Position numbers and translations under genes: made by a program. Source: Simplicispira sedimenti (lineage in GTDB: Bacteria > Pseudomonadota > Gammaproteobacteria > Burkholderiales > Burkholderiaceae_C). Taken from it: a stretch of 64,000 bases of DNA. How positions within the stretch are numbered: position 1 is the first letter of the stretch; every line of letters begins with the position of its first letter. The notes beneath the pieces were generated by a model. It had not been told where the DNA came from and made no database searches. It saw only the letters and a list, made by a program, of their open reading frames with translations. Positions 23,418 to 32,327 of this stretch are shown piece by piece. The DNA is taken from NCBI RefSeq assembly GCF_022760965.1, contig NZ_JAKVIJ010000004.1, positions 1 through 64,000 on the forward strand. The letters are read 5' to 3'.

Positions 23418-25697
23418 ATGCGCCCGGGCCATCCTCTCGTTGTTTCGTTGCAAGCGCTCGCCGCTGTTCTGTTGTGGGCCGTCAGTTCGATCGCCTGGGC
23501 CAACGCACCCAGCACCGCCACCGCTGCCACGTCCATTGAATTCACCCCGGCTGAAAAGGCCTACATCGCCAAGGCAAGCGCGATCAAGATGTGCGTGGAT
23601 CCCGACTGGGCCCCCTTTGAGCGGATCAACGCGCAGGGGCAGCACGAGGGCATTGCGGCCGATCTGGTGCAACTGGTCGCGCAGCGGGTGGGGCTGCGCA
23701 TTGAACTCCTTCCCGTCAAGGATTGGGACGAAAGCCTGGCAGCGTCCCAGGGCAAGCGCTGCCAGGTCATGAGTTTTCTCAACCAGTCGCCCGCCCGCGA
23801 TGCCTGGCTGATTTTTACTGCGCCGATTTTTTCCGACCCGAACGTCATCATCACCCGCGAGGAGCATGATTTCATTGGCGATCTGAAAGGACTGAAGGGC
23901 AAAAGCGTTGCCCTGCCGCGGGGCACCATGGTCGAGGAGCGCGTGCGCCGTGATTTCCCGAATTTGAGCGTGGTGCTGACCGCCAGCGAACCAGAATCCA
24001 TGAAGCTGGTCTCCGAGCGCCAGGCGGACATGACCATTCGCTCGCTGATTGTGGCCGCCCATGCGATCAAAACGGAGGGGCTTTTCAATCTCAAGATTTC
24101 CGGCCAGATCCCCGAATACACCAACCATTTGCGCATGGGCGTGTTGAAAGACGAGCCGGTATTGCGCTCCATTCTGGACAAGGGCATTCAGACCATCACG
24201 CCCCAGGAGCGCCAGGCCATTGCCAACCAGCACATAGCCATCCGAGTACAGCAAGGCATCGACTGGGCCCGCGTGTATGCCTTGCTGGCCTTGCTGGGAT
24301 TGGCCGTACTGGTGGCGCTGTACATCTATCGGAACAACCGCAAGCTCCAGGCAGCCCTGACGGCCAGCCAGGAGACCCGCGAGGCCTTGCGGCTTTCTGA
24401 AGAGCGGCACCGCTTTCTGGCCGACAACGCGTCCGACGTGATCTGGACCATGGACCTCCACGGGCGCAACACCTACGTGAGCCCGTCCGTGGAACGGCTG
24501 CGAGGCTACACCGTGGCCGAAGCCATGCAGCAGACGATTGACCAGGCGCTCACGCCCGCCAGCGCCAAAATCGCACAGGCAGGAATGGCGCGGGCCCTGG
24601 AAGCGATCCAGGCCCACCAGAAGGCCCCGGACTTCCGTGCAGAGCTGGAGCAGCCGTGCAAACACGGCGGTACGGTCTGGACCGAGGTGCGGTTCTCCTG
24701 CATGTACAACGAGGCAGGCGAGTTCGTCAATTTTCTGGGCGTGACACGGGACATTTCGGAGCGCAAGCGCACCGAGCTGGACTTGCAGATTGCGGCCATC
24801 GCCTTCGAGTCGCAAGACGGCATGATCGTGACCGATGCCCACAAGACCATCTTGCGGGTGAACCATGCCTTCAGCCAGATCTCGGGCTACGCACCACACG
24901 AGGTCATCGGCAAGACGCCGCGCGTACTGCGGTCCGATCGGCACCCGCCCGATTTCTACGATGCCATAGGGGCAACGATCCAAGCCACAGGCATGTGGCA
25001 CGGCGAGCTCTGGAGCCAACGCAAGAACGGCGAGGTGTACCCCGAGCAGATCACCATCACCGCCGTCAAGGACGGTACCGGGCAGGTCACCCACCACGTG
25101 GCTGTACTGCGCGACATCACCGAACGCAAGCGACTGGAGCAGGAAGTCAACCAGTTGGCGTTTTTCGACACCCTGACGCAATTGCCCAACCGGCGCTTGT
25201 TCGGTGACCGATTGGGCCAGGCCTTGAAGCGTGCTCAGCGCACCTCCTCGTCGGTCGCCTTGATGTTTGTGGATCTGGACAAATTCAAGCCCATCAACGA
25301 CACCTACGGGCACGAGGCAGGTGATTTCATGCTGCAGACTGTGGCAAAACGCCTGATGGGTTGCCTGCGCGCGTCCGACACGGCGGCACGCGTGGGCGGG
25401 GACGAATTCCTGGTGCTGTTGCCCGACATCCCATCGGGCCCCGCTGCCCTGGCCGTGGCAGAAAAAATCTGTGCAGCTTTGGCAGGGCCTTGCACTACGC
25501 CCGAGGGAATCGAGCTGTGCATCTCAGCCAGCATCGGCATCGCCATCTACCCGGAACACGCAGGAACCGAGCATGAACTGATGCGCCTGGGTGACCGTGC
25601 CATGTACGAAGCGAAGAGTGCGGGCGGCAATCGGGTGCAATTGCACGACAGCCCGCACGACAGCCCCGAGGGCGAGGTTTGCAGTTCAGCCGTCTGA
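23418..25697 (+). CDS. Sensor diguanylate cyclase: periplasmic binding domain-TM-PAS-PAS-GGDEF
   Basis: This 759-residue inner-membrane protein has a signal peptide and then a SBP_bac_3-like periplasmic domain (about 45-275: KMCVDPDWAPFERIN, PRGTMVEERVRRDFP). A transmembrane helix (near 290-308) precedes two PAS domains (about 330-450 and 460-575). The C-terminal GGDEF domain has an intact RVGGDEF and an RASD inhibitory-site motif upstream. It should make cyclic-di-GMP in response to a small periplasmic ligand, perhaps an amino acid. It is monocistronic between two copies of the dispersed repeat. Confidence 0.9.
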   Translation: MRPGHPLVVSLQALAAVLLWAVSSIAWANAPSTATAATSIEFTPAEKAYIAKASAIKMCVDPDWAPFERINAQGQHEGIAADLVQLVAQRVGLRIELLPVKDWDESLAASQGKRCQVMSFLNQSPARDAWLIFTAPIFSDPNVIITREEHDFIGDLKGLKGKSVALPRGTMVEERVRRDFPNLSVVLTASEPESMKLVSERQADMTIRSLIVAAHAIKTEGLFNLKISGQIPEYTNHLRMGVLKDEPVLRSILDKGIQTITPQERQAIANQHIAIRVQQGIDWARVYALLALLGLAVLVALYIYRNNRKLQAALTASQETREALRLSEERHRFLADNASDVIWTMDLHGRNTYVSPSVERLRGYTVAEAMQQTIDQALTPASAKIAQAGMARALEAIQAHQKAPDFRAELEQPCKHGGTVWTEVRFSCMYNEAGEFVNFLGVTRDISERKRTELDLQIAAIAFESQDGMIVTDAHKTILRVNHAFSQISGYAPHEVIGKTPRVLRSDRHPPDFYDAIGATIQATGMWHGELWSQRKNGEVYPEQITITAVKDGTGQVTHHVAVLRDITERKRLEQEVNQLAFFDTLTQLPNRRLFGDRLGQALKRAQRTSSSVALMFVDLDKFKPINDTYGHEAGDFMLQTVAKRLMGCLRASDTAARVGGDEFLVLLPDIPSGPAALAVAEKICAALAGPCTTPEGIELCISASIGIAIYPEHAGTEHELMRLGDRAMYEAKSAGGNRVQLHDSPHDSPEGEVCSSAV

Positions 25698-25799
25698 CAG
25701 CACCCAATCACCGGAATACTCCCGTACCAAGCAAGCGGCGCACCTGCCGCCAGCACCTGGTACGCCTTGCCGGTTTTGCCCCTCCACCGGTTAATCAGT

Positions 25800-25854
25800 C
25801 ACTTTTTGATAGCTACCAACGCTTGCCAGACGGGCGCTGGAGGCTGTTTCTTCT
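25800..25854 (+). repeat. Dispersed palindromic repeat, copy 5
   Basis: ACTTTTTGATAGCTACCAACGC, loop GCCAGA, then CGGGCGCTGGAGGCTGTTT, lying immediately beyond the LysR-gene stop. Confidence 0.85.
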
Positions 25855-26793
25855 CTAAACCGGTGTTCTTGCGTCGGTGCCAGCACCCTGCGCCATCCAC
25901 CCGGTGCGAAAGTGCTCCTGCAGAAAATCCACGCACACCCGCACCTTGGCCGAGCGCTCCAGCCGCGTGGGGTACACGGCCCAGATGTTGGCCTCCTGGC
26001 GCCACTCGGGCAGCACCTGCACCAGTTGCCCGGCGTGCAGCAGCGTCGCCACGTCCCACAGCGAGCGCAGCACGATGCCGTGCCCGTCCACGGCCCACTG
26101 CACCGCCATCTCGCCATGGTTGGCCGAGAGCGGGCCGCGCACCTTCACCGCCTGCTCCTGGGCGCCGCTGCGCAGGCGCCATACGCCGAACGGGTGGTCG
26201 CGCTCCTTGATCACCAGGCAGTCGTGGCCTTGCAGCTCGGTCAATGTGCGCGGCGCGCCGCGCCGCTCCAGGTAGGCCGGGGCCGCGCAGAGCACGCGGT
26301 GGTTGTCGGCCAGGCGCCGCGCGATCAGGTGCGGCGCGATCTCGTCGCCCACGCGCACGTCGAGGTCGAAGCCCTCGCCCGCCACGTCCACCAGGCGGTC
26401 GAACACCTCCAGCCGCACCTGCAGGCCGGGGTGGCGCTGCACCAGTTGCGACAGCATGGGTGCCACCACCTGGCGGCCATAGCCGAAGCTGGTGCTCACG
26501 CGCAGCAGGCCGCGCGGTTCGCGCCGGGTCACGGCCACTTCTTGCAGCAACTGATCCATGTCATCAAGGATGCGCAGCGCCCAGTGGAACACGCGCTCGC
26601 CCTCCTCCGTCACTGCCACGCGGCGCGTGGTGCGGTGCAGCAGCTTCACCGCCAGGTCCTCTTCGAGCAGACGGATGCGCTTGCTCACGAAAGCGGGCGA
26701 GGCGCCCAGCTCGCGTGCGGCCTCGGCGAAGCTGGCCTTGCGCACCACGGCAGTGAAGACACGCAGGTCGTCGGGCGAAGGGGTTTTATGCAC
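25855..26793 (-). CDS. LysR-family regulator (TtuA/DmlR-like)
   Basis: This 312-residue regulator has an N-terminal winged helix (DDLRVFTAVVRKASFAEAARELGASPAFVSKRIRLLEE) and a LysR substrate-binding domain. It is divergent from a tartrate/D-malate dehydrogenase gene 93 bases away, the usual arrangement for a regulator of that gene. The GTG at 26793 (VHKTPSPDD) gives the normal family N-terminus. A longer reading to 26868 would add 25 atypical residues and nearly reach the divergent start. The effector is probably a hydroxy-diacid. Confidence 0.85.
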   Translation of the reverse strand: MHKTPSPDDLRVFTAVVRKASFAEAARELGASPAFVSKRIRLLEEDLAVKLLHRTTRRVAVTEEGERVFHWALRILDDMDQLLQEVAVTRREPRGLLRVSTSFGYGRQVVAPMLSQLVQRHPGLQVRLEVFDRLVDVAGEGFDLDVRVGDEIAPHLIARRLADNHRVLCAAPAYLERRGAPRTLTELQGHDCLVIKERDHPFGVWRLRSGAQEQAVKVRGPLSANHGEMAVQWAVDGHGIVLRSLWDVATLLHAGQLVQVLPEWRQEANIWAVYPTRLERSAKVRVCVDFLQEHFRTGWMAQGAGTDARTPV

Positions 26794-26885
26794 GATCCGT
26801 GAATAATGAGACAACAGTTGGCCGATTGTATTTGCCGGTGTTCTACCCAAGAATGCCTGCAACACCATTCATCGCAAGGAAACCC

Positions 26886-27974
26886 ATGTCCCGCACCCAC
26901 CAGATTGCCGTGATCGCCGGCGACGGCATCGGCAAGGAAGTCATGCCCGAGGGCCTGCGCGCCGTGCAGGCCGCCGCCCGGCGCTTCGGCCTGCCGCTGG
27001 AATTTCATACCTTCGACTGGGCGCACTGCGACTACTACCTGCAGCACGGCAAGATGATGCCGGACGACTGGAAGGCCCAGCTCTCGGGCATGGACGCAAT
27101 CTTCTTCGGCGCCGTGGGCTGGCCCGCCACCGTGCCCGACCACATTTCGCTGTGGGGCTCGCTGCTGAAGTTCCGCCGCGAGTTCGACCAGTACATCAAC
27201 CTGCGCCCGGTGCGCCTGTTCGAGGGCGTGCCCTGCCCGCTGGCGGGCCGCAAGCCGGGCGACATCGACTACCTCGTGGTGCGCGAAAACACCGAGGGCG
27301 AGTACACATCGCTCGGCGGCATCATGTACGAGGGCACGGACCGCGAGATCGTCATCCAGGAATCGGTCTATTCACGCCACGGCGCTGAGCGCCTGCTGAA
27401 GTTCGCCTTCGACCTGGCGCAAAGCCGCCCGCGCAAGCATGTGACGCTGGCCACCAAGAGCAACGGCATCGCCATCAGCATGCCCTGGTGGGACCAGCGC
27501 GCCGACGATGTGGCGCGGCACTACCCCGAGGTCACGCTGGACAAGCAGCACATCGACATCCTCACCGCGCGCTTCGTGCTGCAGCCCGGGCGCTTCGACG
27601 TGGTGGCCGCCACCAACCTGTTTGGCGACATCCTCTCCGACCTGGGCCCCGCCACCACGGGCACCATCGGCCTGGCGCCGTCGGCCAACCTCAACCCCGA
27701 GCGGCGCTTTCCGAGCCTGTTCGAGCCGGTGCACGGCTCGGCGCCCGACATTTACGGCAAGAACATCGCCAACCCGATCGCCATGGTCTGGTCCGGCGCG
27801 CTGATGCTGGACTTCCTCACCCACGGTCAAGGCGCGGGCCGCGCGGCGCACGACGCCATCGTGGCGGCGATTGAGGAGGTGCTCAAGACGGGGCCGCGCA
27901 CACCGGACTTGGGCGGCACGGCCAGCACCACGCAGGTGGGCGAGGCCATTGCTCGGCGCATCGCGCAAGGGTGA
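26886..27974 (+). CDS. ttuC: Tartrate dehydrogenase / D-malate dehydrogenase (decarboxylating)
   Basis: This 362-residue NAD-dependent enzyme belongs to the isopropylmalate/isocitrate dehydrogenase family. Motifs include VIAGDGIGKEVMPEG, VRENTEGEYTSLGG, and LFGDILSDLGPATTGTIGLA. The extended match to TtuC/DmlA and the divergent LysR gene support tartrate or D-malate as substrate rather than isopropylmalate. ATG 26886 follows AAGGAAACCC at ideal distance. It is a single-gene unit followed by a dispersed repeat. Confidence 0.92.
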   Translation: MSRTHQIAVIAGDGIGKEVMPEGLRAVQAAARRFGLPLEFHTFDWAHCDYYLQHGKMMPDDWKAQLSGMDAIFFGAVGWPATVPDHISLWGSLLKFRREFDQYINLRPVRLFEGVPCPLAGRKPGDIDYLVVRENTEGEYTSLGGIMYEGTDREIVIQESVYSRHGAERLLKFAFDLAQSRPRKHVTLATKSNGIAISMPWWDQRADDVARHYPEVTLDKQHIDILTARFVLQPGRFDVVAATNLFGDILSDLGPATTGTIGLAPSANLNPERRFPSLFEPVHGSAPDIYGKNIANPIAMVWSGALMLDFLTHGQGAGRAAHDAIVAAIEEVLKTGPRTPDLGGTASTTQVGEAIARRIAQG

Positions 27975-28023
27975 CGATGCAGGCACCACCGCGTCGCCCC
28001 CCCATGGCATCCACGTCGAATGC

Positions 28024-28076
28024 TCCTAAAACAATAGCTTTTGGCGCTTGATGGACGGGCGCTACAGGCATTTTTG
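28024..28076 (-). repeat. Dispersed palindromic repeat, copy 6
   Basis: CCTAAAACAATAGCTTTTGGCGC, loop, CGGGCGCTACAGGCATTTTT, between ttuC and the aldolase gene. Confidence 0.75.
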
Positions 28077-28141
28077 ATTGTGAACCGCCACAAAACGGGG
28101 TAAGGTGCCCCTTGCAACCGCCACCCAGAAAGAACCGCCCC

Positions 28142-28945
28142 ATGCCCGCCCACAACCCCTTCAAGACCGCCCTCGCCGCCCGCCAGCCCCAGATCGGCCT
28201 GTGGCTCTCCATGGCCGAGCCTTACCTAGCCGAGGTGGCCGCCACGGCGCGCTACGACTGGCTGCTGATCGACGGCGAACATGCCCCCAACGACCTGCGC
28301 AGCACGCTCGCAGCGCTGCAGGCCATCCAGGGCCACCCCGATTCGCATGCCGTGGTGCGCGTGCCACACGATGGCACGGCGCTCATCAAGCAGGTGCTGG
28401 ACATTGGCGCCAGATCGCTGCTCGTACCCATGGTGGACACGGCCGAACAGGCGCGCGCCATCGCGGCGGCCACGCAGTACCCGCCGCGTGGCGTGCGCGG
28501 CGTGGGCAGCGCCGTGGCACGCTCCTCGCTGTGGACGGCCCGCGCCGACTACATGGACGTGGCCGACGACGAGATCTGCCTGCTGGTGCAGGCCGAAACG
28601 GTGACCGCCATGCGCAACCTGCGCGAGATCTGCGCCGTGGACGGGGTGCACGGCATCTTCATCGGCCCGGCGGACCTGTCGGCCTCCATGGGCCACCGCG
28701 ACAACCCCGGCCACCCGGAGGTGCAAGCCGCCATCGAGAGCGCCATCGCCACCATCGTCGCCAGCGGCAAGGCGGCGGGCATCCTCACCTCCGACCCGGC
28801 GCTGGCCGAGGGCTACCTGCGGCTGGGCTGCACCTTCGTGGCCGTGGGGGTGGACGTGCTGCTGTTCGCCCACGCGGCGCGGCAGTTGCGCGCCCGGTTC
28901 AGCGGTGGTGCACCGTCAACGCACACACCCGGCACCGCCTACTGA
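28142..28945 (+). CDS. hpaI: HpcH/HpaI-family aldolase
   Basis: This 267-residue class II pyruvate aldolase has the HpaI signatures WLLIDGEHAPND, LLVPMVDTAEQARA, LLVQAET (metal ligand) and GIFIGPADLSASMGH. Family members cleave 4-hydroxy-2-oxo-acids such as 4-hydroxy-2-oxoheptanedioate or 2-keto-3-deoxy-L-rhamnonate. No other homoprotocatechuate genes lie nearby, so the substrate is open. The chosen ATG gives the standard N-terminus. The 3' end faces the HNH gene with a 3-base gap. Confidence 0.88.
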   Translation: MPAHNPFKTALAARQPQIGLWLSMAEPYLAEVAATARYDWLLIDGEHAPNDLRSTLAALQAIQGHPDSHAVVRVPHDGTALIKQVLDIGARSLLVPMVDTAEQARAIAAATQYPPRGVRGVGSAVARSSLWTARADYMDVADDEICLLVQAETVTAMRNLREICAVDGVHGIFIGPADLSASMGHRDNPGHPEVQAAIESAIATIVASGKAAGILTSDPALAEGYLRLGCTFVAVGVDVLLFAHAARQLRARFSGGAPSTHTPGTAY

Positions 28946-28948
28946 CAA

Positions 28949-29581
28949 TCACGTGGGCCTGCGCCCAAAGCGTTCCAGCCCATCCCATGCCGACCGCACT
29001 GGCGGCCGCTCCAGCGGATGGGCGAGACCGACCTCGGCCAGGGTGTAACCACCCCGGCCGTAGTTGCATGCGGCGCAGGTGACGACGATGTTCGAGAGTT
29101 CATTGCCGCCGCCATGGGCATGCGGCAGCAGGTGATCGTATTGCGCCCACAGGGCGAAAAACGCGGCGTGCCGCTCCACATTGCGCTTGCCCCAGCGCAG
29201 CGCCTGGGGATAGGCCCGCTGGATGCGCTCGCGCACTTCCGCGCGGATGACCGGAATGCCGCAGAACCGGCAGTGAAATCCATCGCGCACATGCAGTTGG
29301 CAACGCTCCTGCGCATTGGGCATGCGCGCGGCCACACGGTACTCGCTCGCAAGGCCGGGGGTACCGGAGGACTGGATAACGACGTAGGGGCTGTTCTTGC
29401 CCAGGATGGACTCGACCCACGCGGCCACCGGCGGCATGTCGGCCCGTCGGATCAAGGCCTCCGCCTGCGCCGCGTCCCCCAAAAGGTGGGCCGTTACCGC
29501 CGCGTCCAACAGCGCGGCAGCCTCCGCAATCTCCGGGATCGCATCACGGAAGCAGGCCCGCAGGGGTGCGTTGCCGCTCAA
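28949..29581 (-). CDS. HNH endonuclease family protein
   Basis: This 210-residue protein has a C-terminal HNH nuclease domain with zinc cysteines (CRFCG ... VTCAACNYGRGG) and the catalytic YDHLLPHAHGGGNELSN. The N-terminal 90 residues are helical and unassigned. The likely start is TTG directly after the pmbA stop codon, which implies translation coupled to pmbA. An internal ATG would remove about 48 residues. The target and role are unknown, and no defence partners sit beside it. Confidence 0.8.
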   Translation of the reverse strand: MSGNAPLRACFRDAIPEIAEAAALLDAAVTAHLLGDAAQAEALIRRADMPPVAAWVESILGKNSPYVVIQSSGTPGLASEYRVAARMPNAQERCQLHVRDGFHCRFCGIPVIRAEVRERIQRAYPQALRWGKRNVERHAAFFALWAQYDHLLPHAHGGGNELSNIVVTCAACNYGRGGYTLAEVGLAHPLERPPVRSAWDGLERFGRRPT

Positions 29582-30961
29582 TCAGCTGCCCGCCACCTTC
29601 ATGCGGTTGATGAGCACCGAGCCCACGGTCTTGGCGCCGTAGGCGTAGGCATCGGCGCCCACGGCCTCAATGCCTTTGAACATGGTCTTGAGGTTGCCGG
29701 CGATGGTGATCTCGTGCACCGGGAAGGCTATCTGGCCGTTCTCCACCCAGAAGCCGCTGGCGCCGCGCGAGTAGTCGCCCGTCACGTAGTTCACGCCCTG
29801 GCCCATGAGTTCGATGACGAACAGGCCGGTGCCGAGCTTTTGCAGCATGGCTTCGAGGTCATCGCCCTTCTTCGTGCGGCGCGAGGTCAGCACCAGGTTG
29901 TGTGAACCGCCCGCGTTGCCGGTGGTCTTCATGCCCAGCTTGCGCGCCGAGTAGCTGCTGAGGAAGTAGCCCTGCACGCGCCCCGCGTCCACCACCTTGC
30001 GCGGCTGCACGCGCACGCCCTCCTCGTCAAACGGCGAGCTGCCCTTGCCGCGCAGCGCGAACGGGTCTTCCAGGATGTCGATGTGCTTGGGAAACACCGG
30101 CTTGCCCAGCGAATCGACCAGGAAGCTGCTCTTGCGGTACAGCGCGCCGCCGCTCGTGGCTTGCACGTAGGCGCCCAGCAGGCCAGCGGCCAAGGACGAT
30201 TCGAACAGCACCGGGCATTCGGTGGTGGGGATCTTGCGACTGCCCAGGCGGCTCAGGGCGCGCTGGGCGGCATAGCGGCCCACGGCAGCGGGCGAGGCCA
30301 GCTCGGAAGCGCTGCGCTGCGAGCTGTACCAGGCGTCGCGCTGCATCTCGCCGTGCTTGCCTGGCAACGATGCGATGGGCGCGACCGACATGCTGTGGCG
30401 CGAGGTCGCATAGCCCCCCCGGAAGCCCCGCGTGTGTGCGCTGAAGAAATGGCTTTGCTGCGCAGACACGCCTGCGCCTTCGCTGTTGGTGATGCGCTTG
30501 TGCGTGGCAAAGGCCGCCGCCTCGCACTCCAGTGCCAGGCGCGCGGCCTCCTCACTGGTGATCTGCCAGGGATGGAACAAGTCCAGGTCACGGTGCTCGG
30601 CGGCAGGTGCGATGTCGTCGGCGTCGGGCAGGCCCGCCACCGGGTCTTCGGCGGTGAAGCGGGCAATATCGTAGGCGGCCTGCACTGTGCGCTCGATGGC
30701 GGCCTCGGAAAAATCGGACGTACTGGCATTGCCACGGCGGTGGCCCAGGTACACGGTCACGCCCAGCGACTTGTCGCGGTTGCGTTCCACAGTTTCCAGC
30801 TCGCCCTTGCGCACGCTGACCGACAGGCCGCAGCCCTCGGAGGCCTCGGCACCGGCGTCGGTGGCGCCCAGCTTGTGCGCGTGGCGCAAGGCGAGGTCCA
30901 CCAGGTGTTCGAACTGGGCACGGGTATGGCTGAAGCCGGTATCAGAAAGCGTATGGTTCAT
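29582..30961 (-). CDS. pmbA: Metalloprotease PmbA/TldE family
   Basis: This 459-residue protein is the TldE/PmbA subunit of the TldD/TldE protease, which processes peptides such as microcin precursors and degrades unfolded peptides. Signatures are GVTVYLGHRRGNASTSDFS, VLFESSLAAGLLGAYV, and GNAGGSHNLVL. PmbA subunits lack the TldD zinc HExxxH, and none is seen here. ATG 30961 gives the usual N-terminus; a 15-residue extension is less likely. It is divergent from darP, as is common in betaproteobacteria. Confidence 0.94.
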   Translation of the reverse strand: MNHTLSDTGFSHTRAQFEHLVDLALRHAHKLGATDAGAEASEGCGLSVSVRKGELETVERNRDKSLGVTVYLGHRRGNASTSDFSEAAIERTVQAAYDIARFTAEDPVAGLPDADDIAPAAEHRDLDLFHPWQITSEEAARLALECEAAAFATHKRITNSEGAGVSAQQSHFFSAHTRGFRGGYATSRHSMSVAPIASLPGKHGEMQRDAWYSSQRSASELASPAAVGRYAAQRALSRLGSRKIPTTECPVLFESSLAAGLLGAYVQATSGGALYRKSSFLVDSLGKPVFPKHIDILEDPFALRGKGSSPFDEEGVRVQPRKVVDAGRVQGYFLSSYSARKLGMKTTGNAGGSHNLVLTSRRTKKGDDLEAMLQKLGTGLFVIELMGQGVNYVTGDYSRGASGFWVENGQIAFPVHEITIAGNLKTMFKGIEAVGADAYAYGAKTVGSVLINRMKVAGS

Positions 30962-31051
30962 GGCGGCAGCTATGATACTTGCCACTGCACACGCCGCCCG
31001 GCACATGACGCAACCGCTGCGGCAAGCCCCCCATTCCCCACCCGATCCACC

Positions 31052-31720
31052 ATGTCACGCAAACCCAAAAAAGGCTACTACGTGAAAGGCCAGTTCGTTG
31101 CCGAAGGCAGCGAGCTGGATCTGCAGCTCAAGGCCGAACTCAAGGGCACCGAAACCAGCAGAACCGACCTCAAGCGCGAAAGCGATGAATTGCAGGAGCT
31201 GGGCAAAGACCTGCTCGGCCTGCGCGCTGATCTGTTCCAGCGCCTGCAGCTCCCCGAAACCCTGGTGCTGGCCCTGGGCGAAGCCCGACGCATCACCAAC
31301 TTCGAGGGCAAGCGCCGGCAGATGCAGTATGTCGGCAAGCTCATGCGCAAACTCGACGAAACCACCGTAGAGGCCGTGCGCGAAGCGCTGTCCGAACAGC
31401 GCAGCGGCCCGGCGCGTGAAACCCTGGCATTGCACCAGGCCGAGCACTGGCGCGACGAGCTCATCGCCCGCGACGGCGCCCAGGCCGAATGGATCGCGCA
31501 GTTTCCGGACACCGACATGCAGCAACTGCGCGCCCTGGTGCGTCAGGCGCGCAAGGACGCACTGCCCGCGCACGATGCAGCCGTGGCCCAGTCCCAAGGC
31601 AAGGCCCCACGCAAGGGCCGCGCATACCGGGAGCTGTTTGCCCTGCTGCGCGCCCAACTGGGTGCCCAGGCCGACGAGGAGCCAGACCTTTCCAGCGATG
31701 CGGACGAGCCCAATGACTGA
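31052..31720 (+). CDS. darP: Ribosome maturation factor DarP (YjgA, DUF615)
   Basis: This 222-residue protein associates with the large ribosomal subunit late in assembly. The DUF615 domain covers most of it (ETSRTDLKRESDELQELGKDL, EARRITNFEGKRRQMQYVGKLMR). The basic start SRKPKKGYY is typical of the family. It ends in an acidic tail (DEEPDLSSDADEPND) and overlaps mog by eight bases. Confidence 0.94.
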   Translation: MSRKPKKGYYVKGQFVAEGSELDLQLKAELKGTETSRTDLKRESDELQELGKDLLGLRADLFQRLQLPETLVLALGEARRITNFEGKRRQMQYVGKLMRKLDETTVEAVREALSEQRSGPARETLALHQAEHWRDELIARDGAQAEWIAQFPDTDMQQLRALVRQARKDALPAHDAAVAQSQGKAPRKGRAYRELFALLRAQLGAQADEEPDLSSDADEPND

Positions 31721-32327
31721 CGCCGCCGCCCACTCCCATGCGCCGGTGCGCATCGGCATTGTCTCCATCAGCGACCGTGCCAGCACCGGCGTGTACGAAG
31801 ACAAAGGCCTGCCCGCTTTGCAGGACTGGCTGCTGCGCGCGCTGCACAACCCCATCGAGTTTGTGTCCCGCCTGATTCCCGACGAGCAAGAGCGCATCAG
31901 CGCGACGCTGATGGAACTGGTGGATCAGCACCAATGCAGCCTGGTGCTGACCACGGGCGGCACGGGTCCCGCCCTGCGCGATGTGACCCCCGAAGCCACG
32001 CTGGCCGTGGCGCACAAGGAGATGCCCGGCTTTGGCGAGCAAATGCGCCAGATCAGCCTGCGCTTTGTGCCCACCGCCATCCTGTCGCGCCAGGTGGCAG
32101 TGATCCGGCACCAGAGCCTCATCATCAACCTGCCCGGCCAACCCAAGGCCATTGCCGAAACGCTGGAAGGCCTGAAGGACGCAAGCGGCCAGCCGCTGGT
32201 TCCCGGCATTTTTGCGGCGGTGCCTTACTGCATTGATCTGATCGGCGGCCCCTACCTGCAGACCCACGATGCGGTGTGCAAGGCGTTCAGGCCCAAGAGC
32301 GCCGTGCGCCCTCAGATGGAGGTTTGA
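31713..32327 (+). CDS. mog: Molybdopterin adenylyltransferase
   Basis: This 204-residue enzyme adenylates molybdopterin before molybdenum insertion. MogA signatures are IGIVSISDRASTGVYEDKG, LVLTTGGTGPALRDVTPEAT and LIINLPGQPKAIAE. It overlaps darP, so both are cotranscribed, and its 3' end overlaps the convergent GGDEF-EAL gene by 16 bases. Its product is needed for NasA activity, although it is not in the nitrate block. Confidence 0.95.
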   Translation: MTDAAAHSHAPVRIGIVSISDRASTGVYEDKGLPALQDWLLRALHNPIEFVSRLIPDEQERISATLMELVDQHQCSLVLTTGGTGPALRDVTPEATLAVAHKEMPGFGEQMRQISLRFVPTAILSRQVAVIRHQSLIINLPGQPKAIAETLEGLKDASGQPLVPGIFAAVPYCIDLIGGPYLQTHDAVCKAFRPKSAVRPQMEV

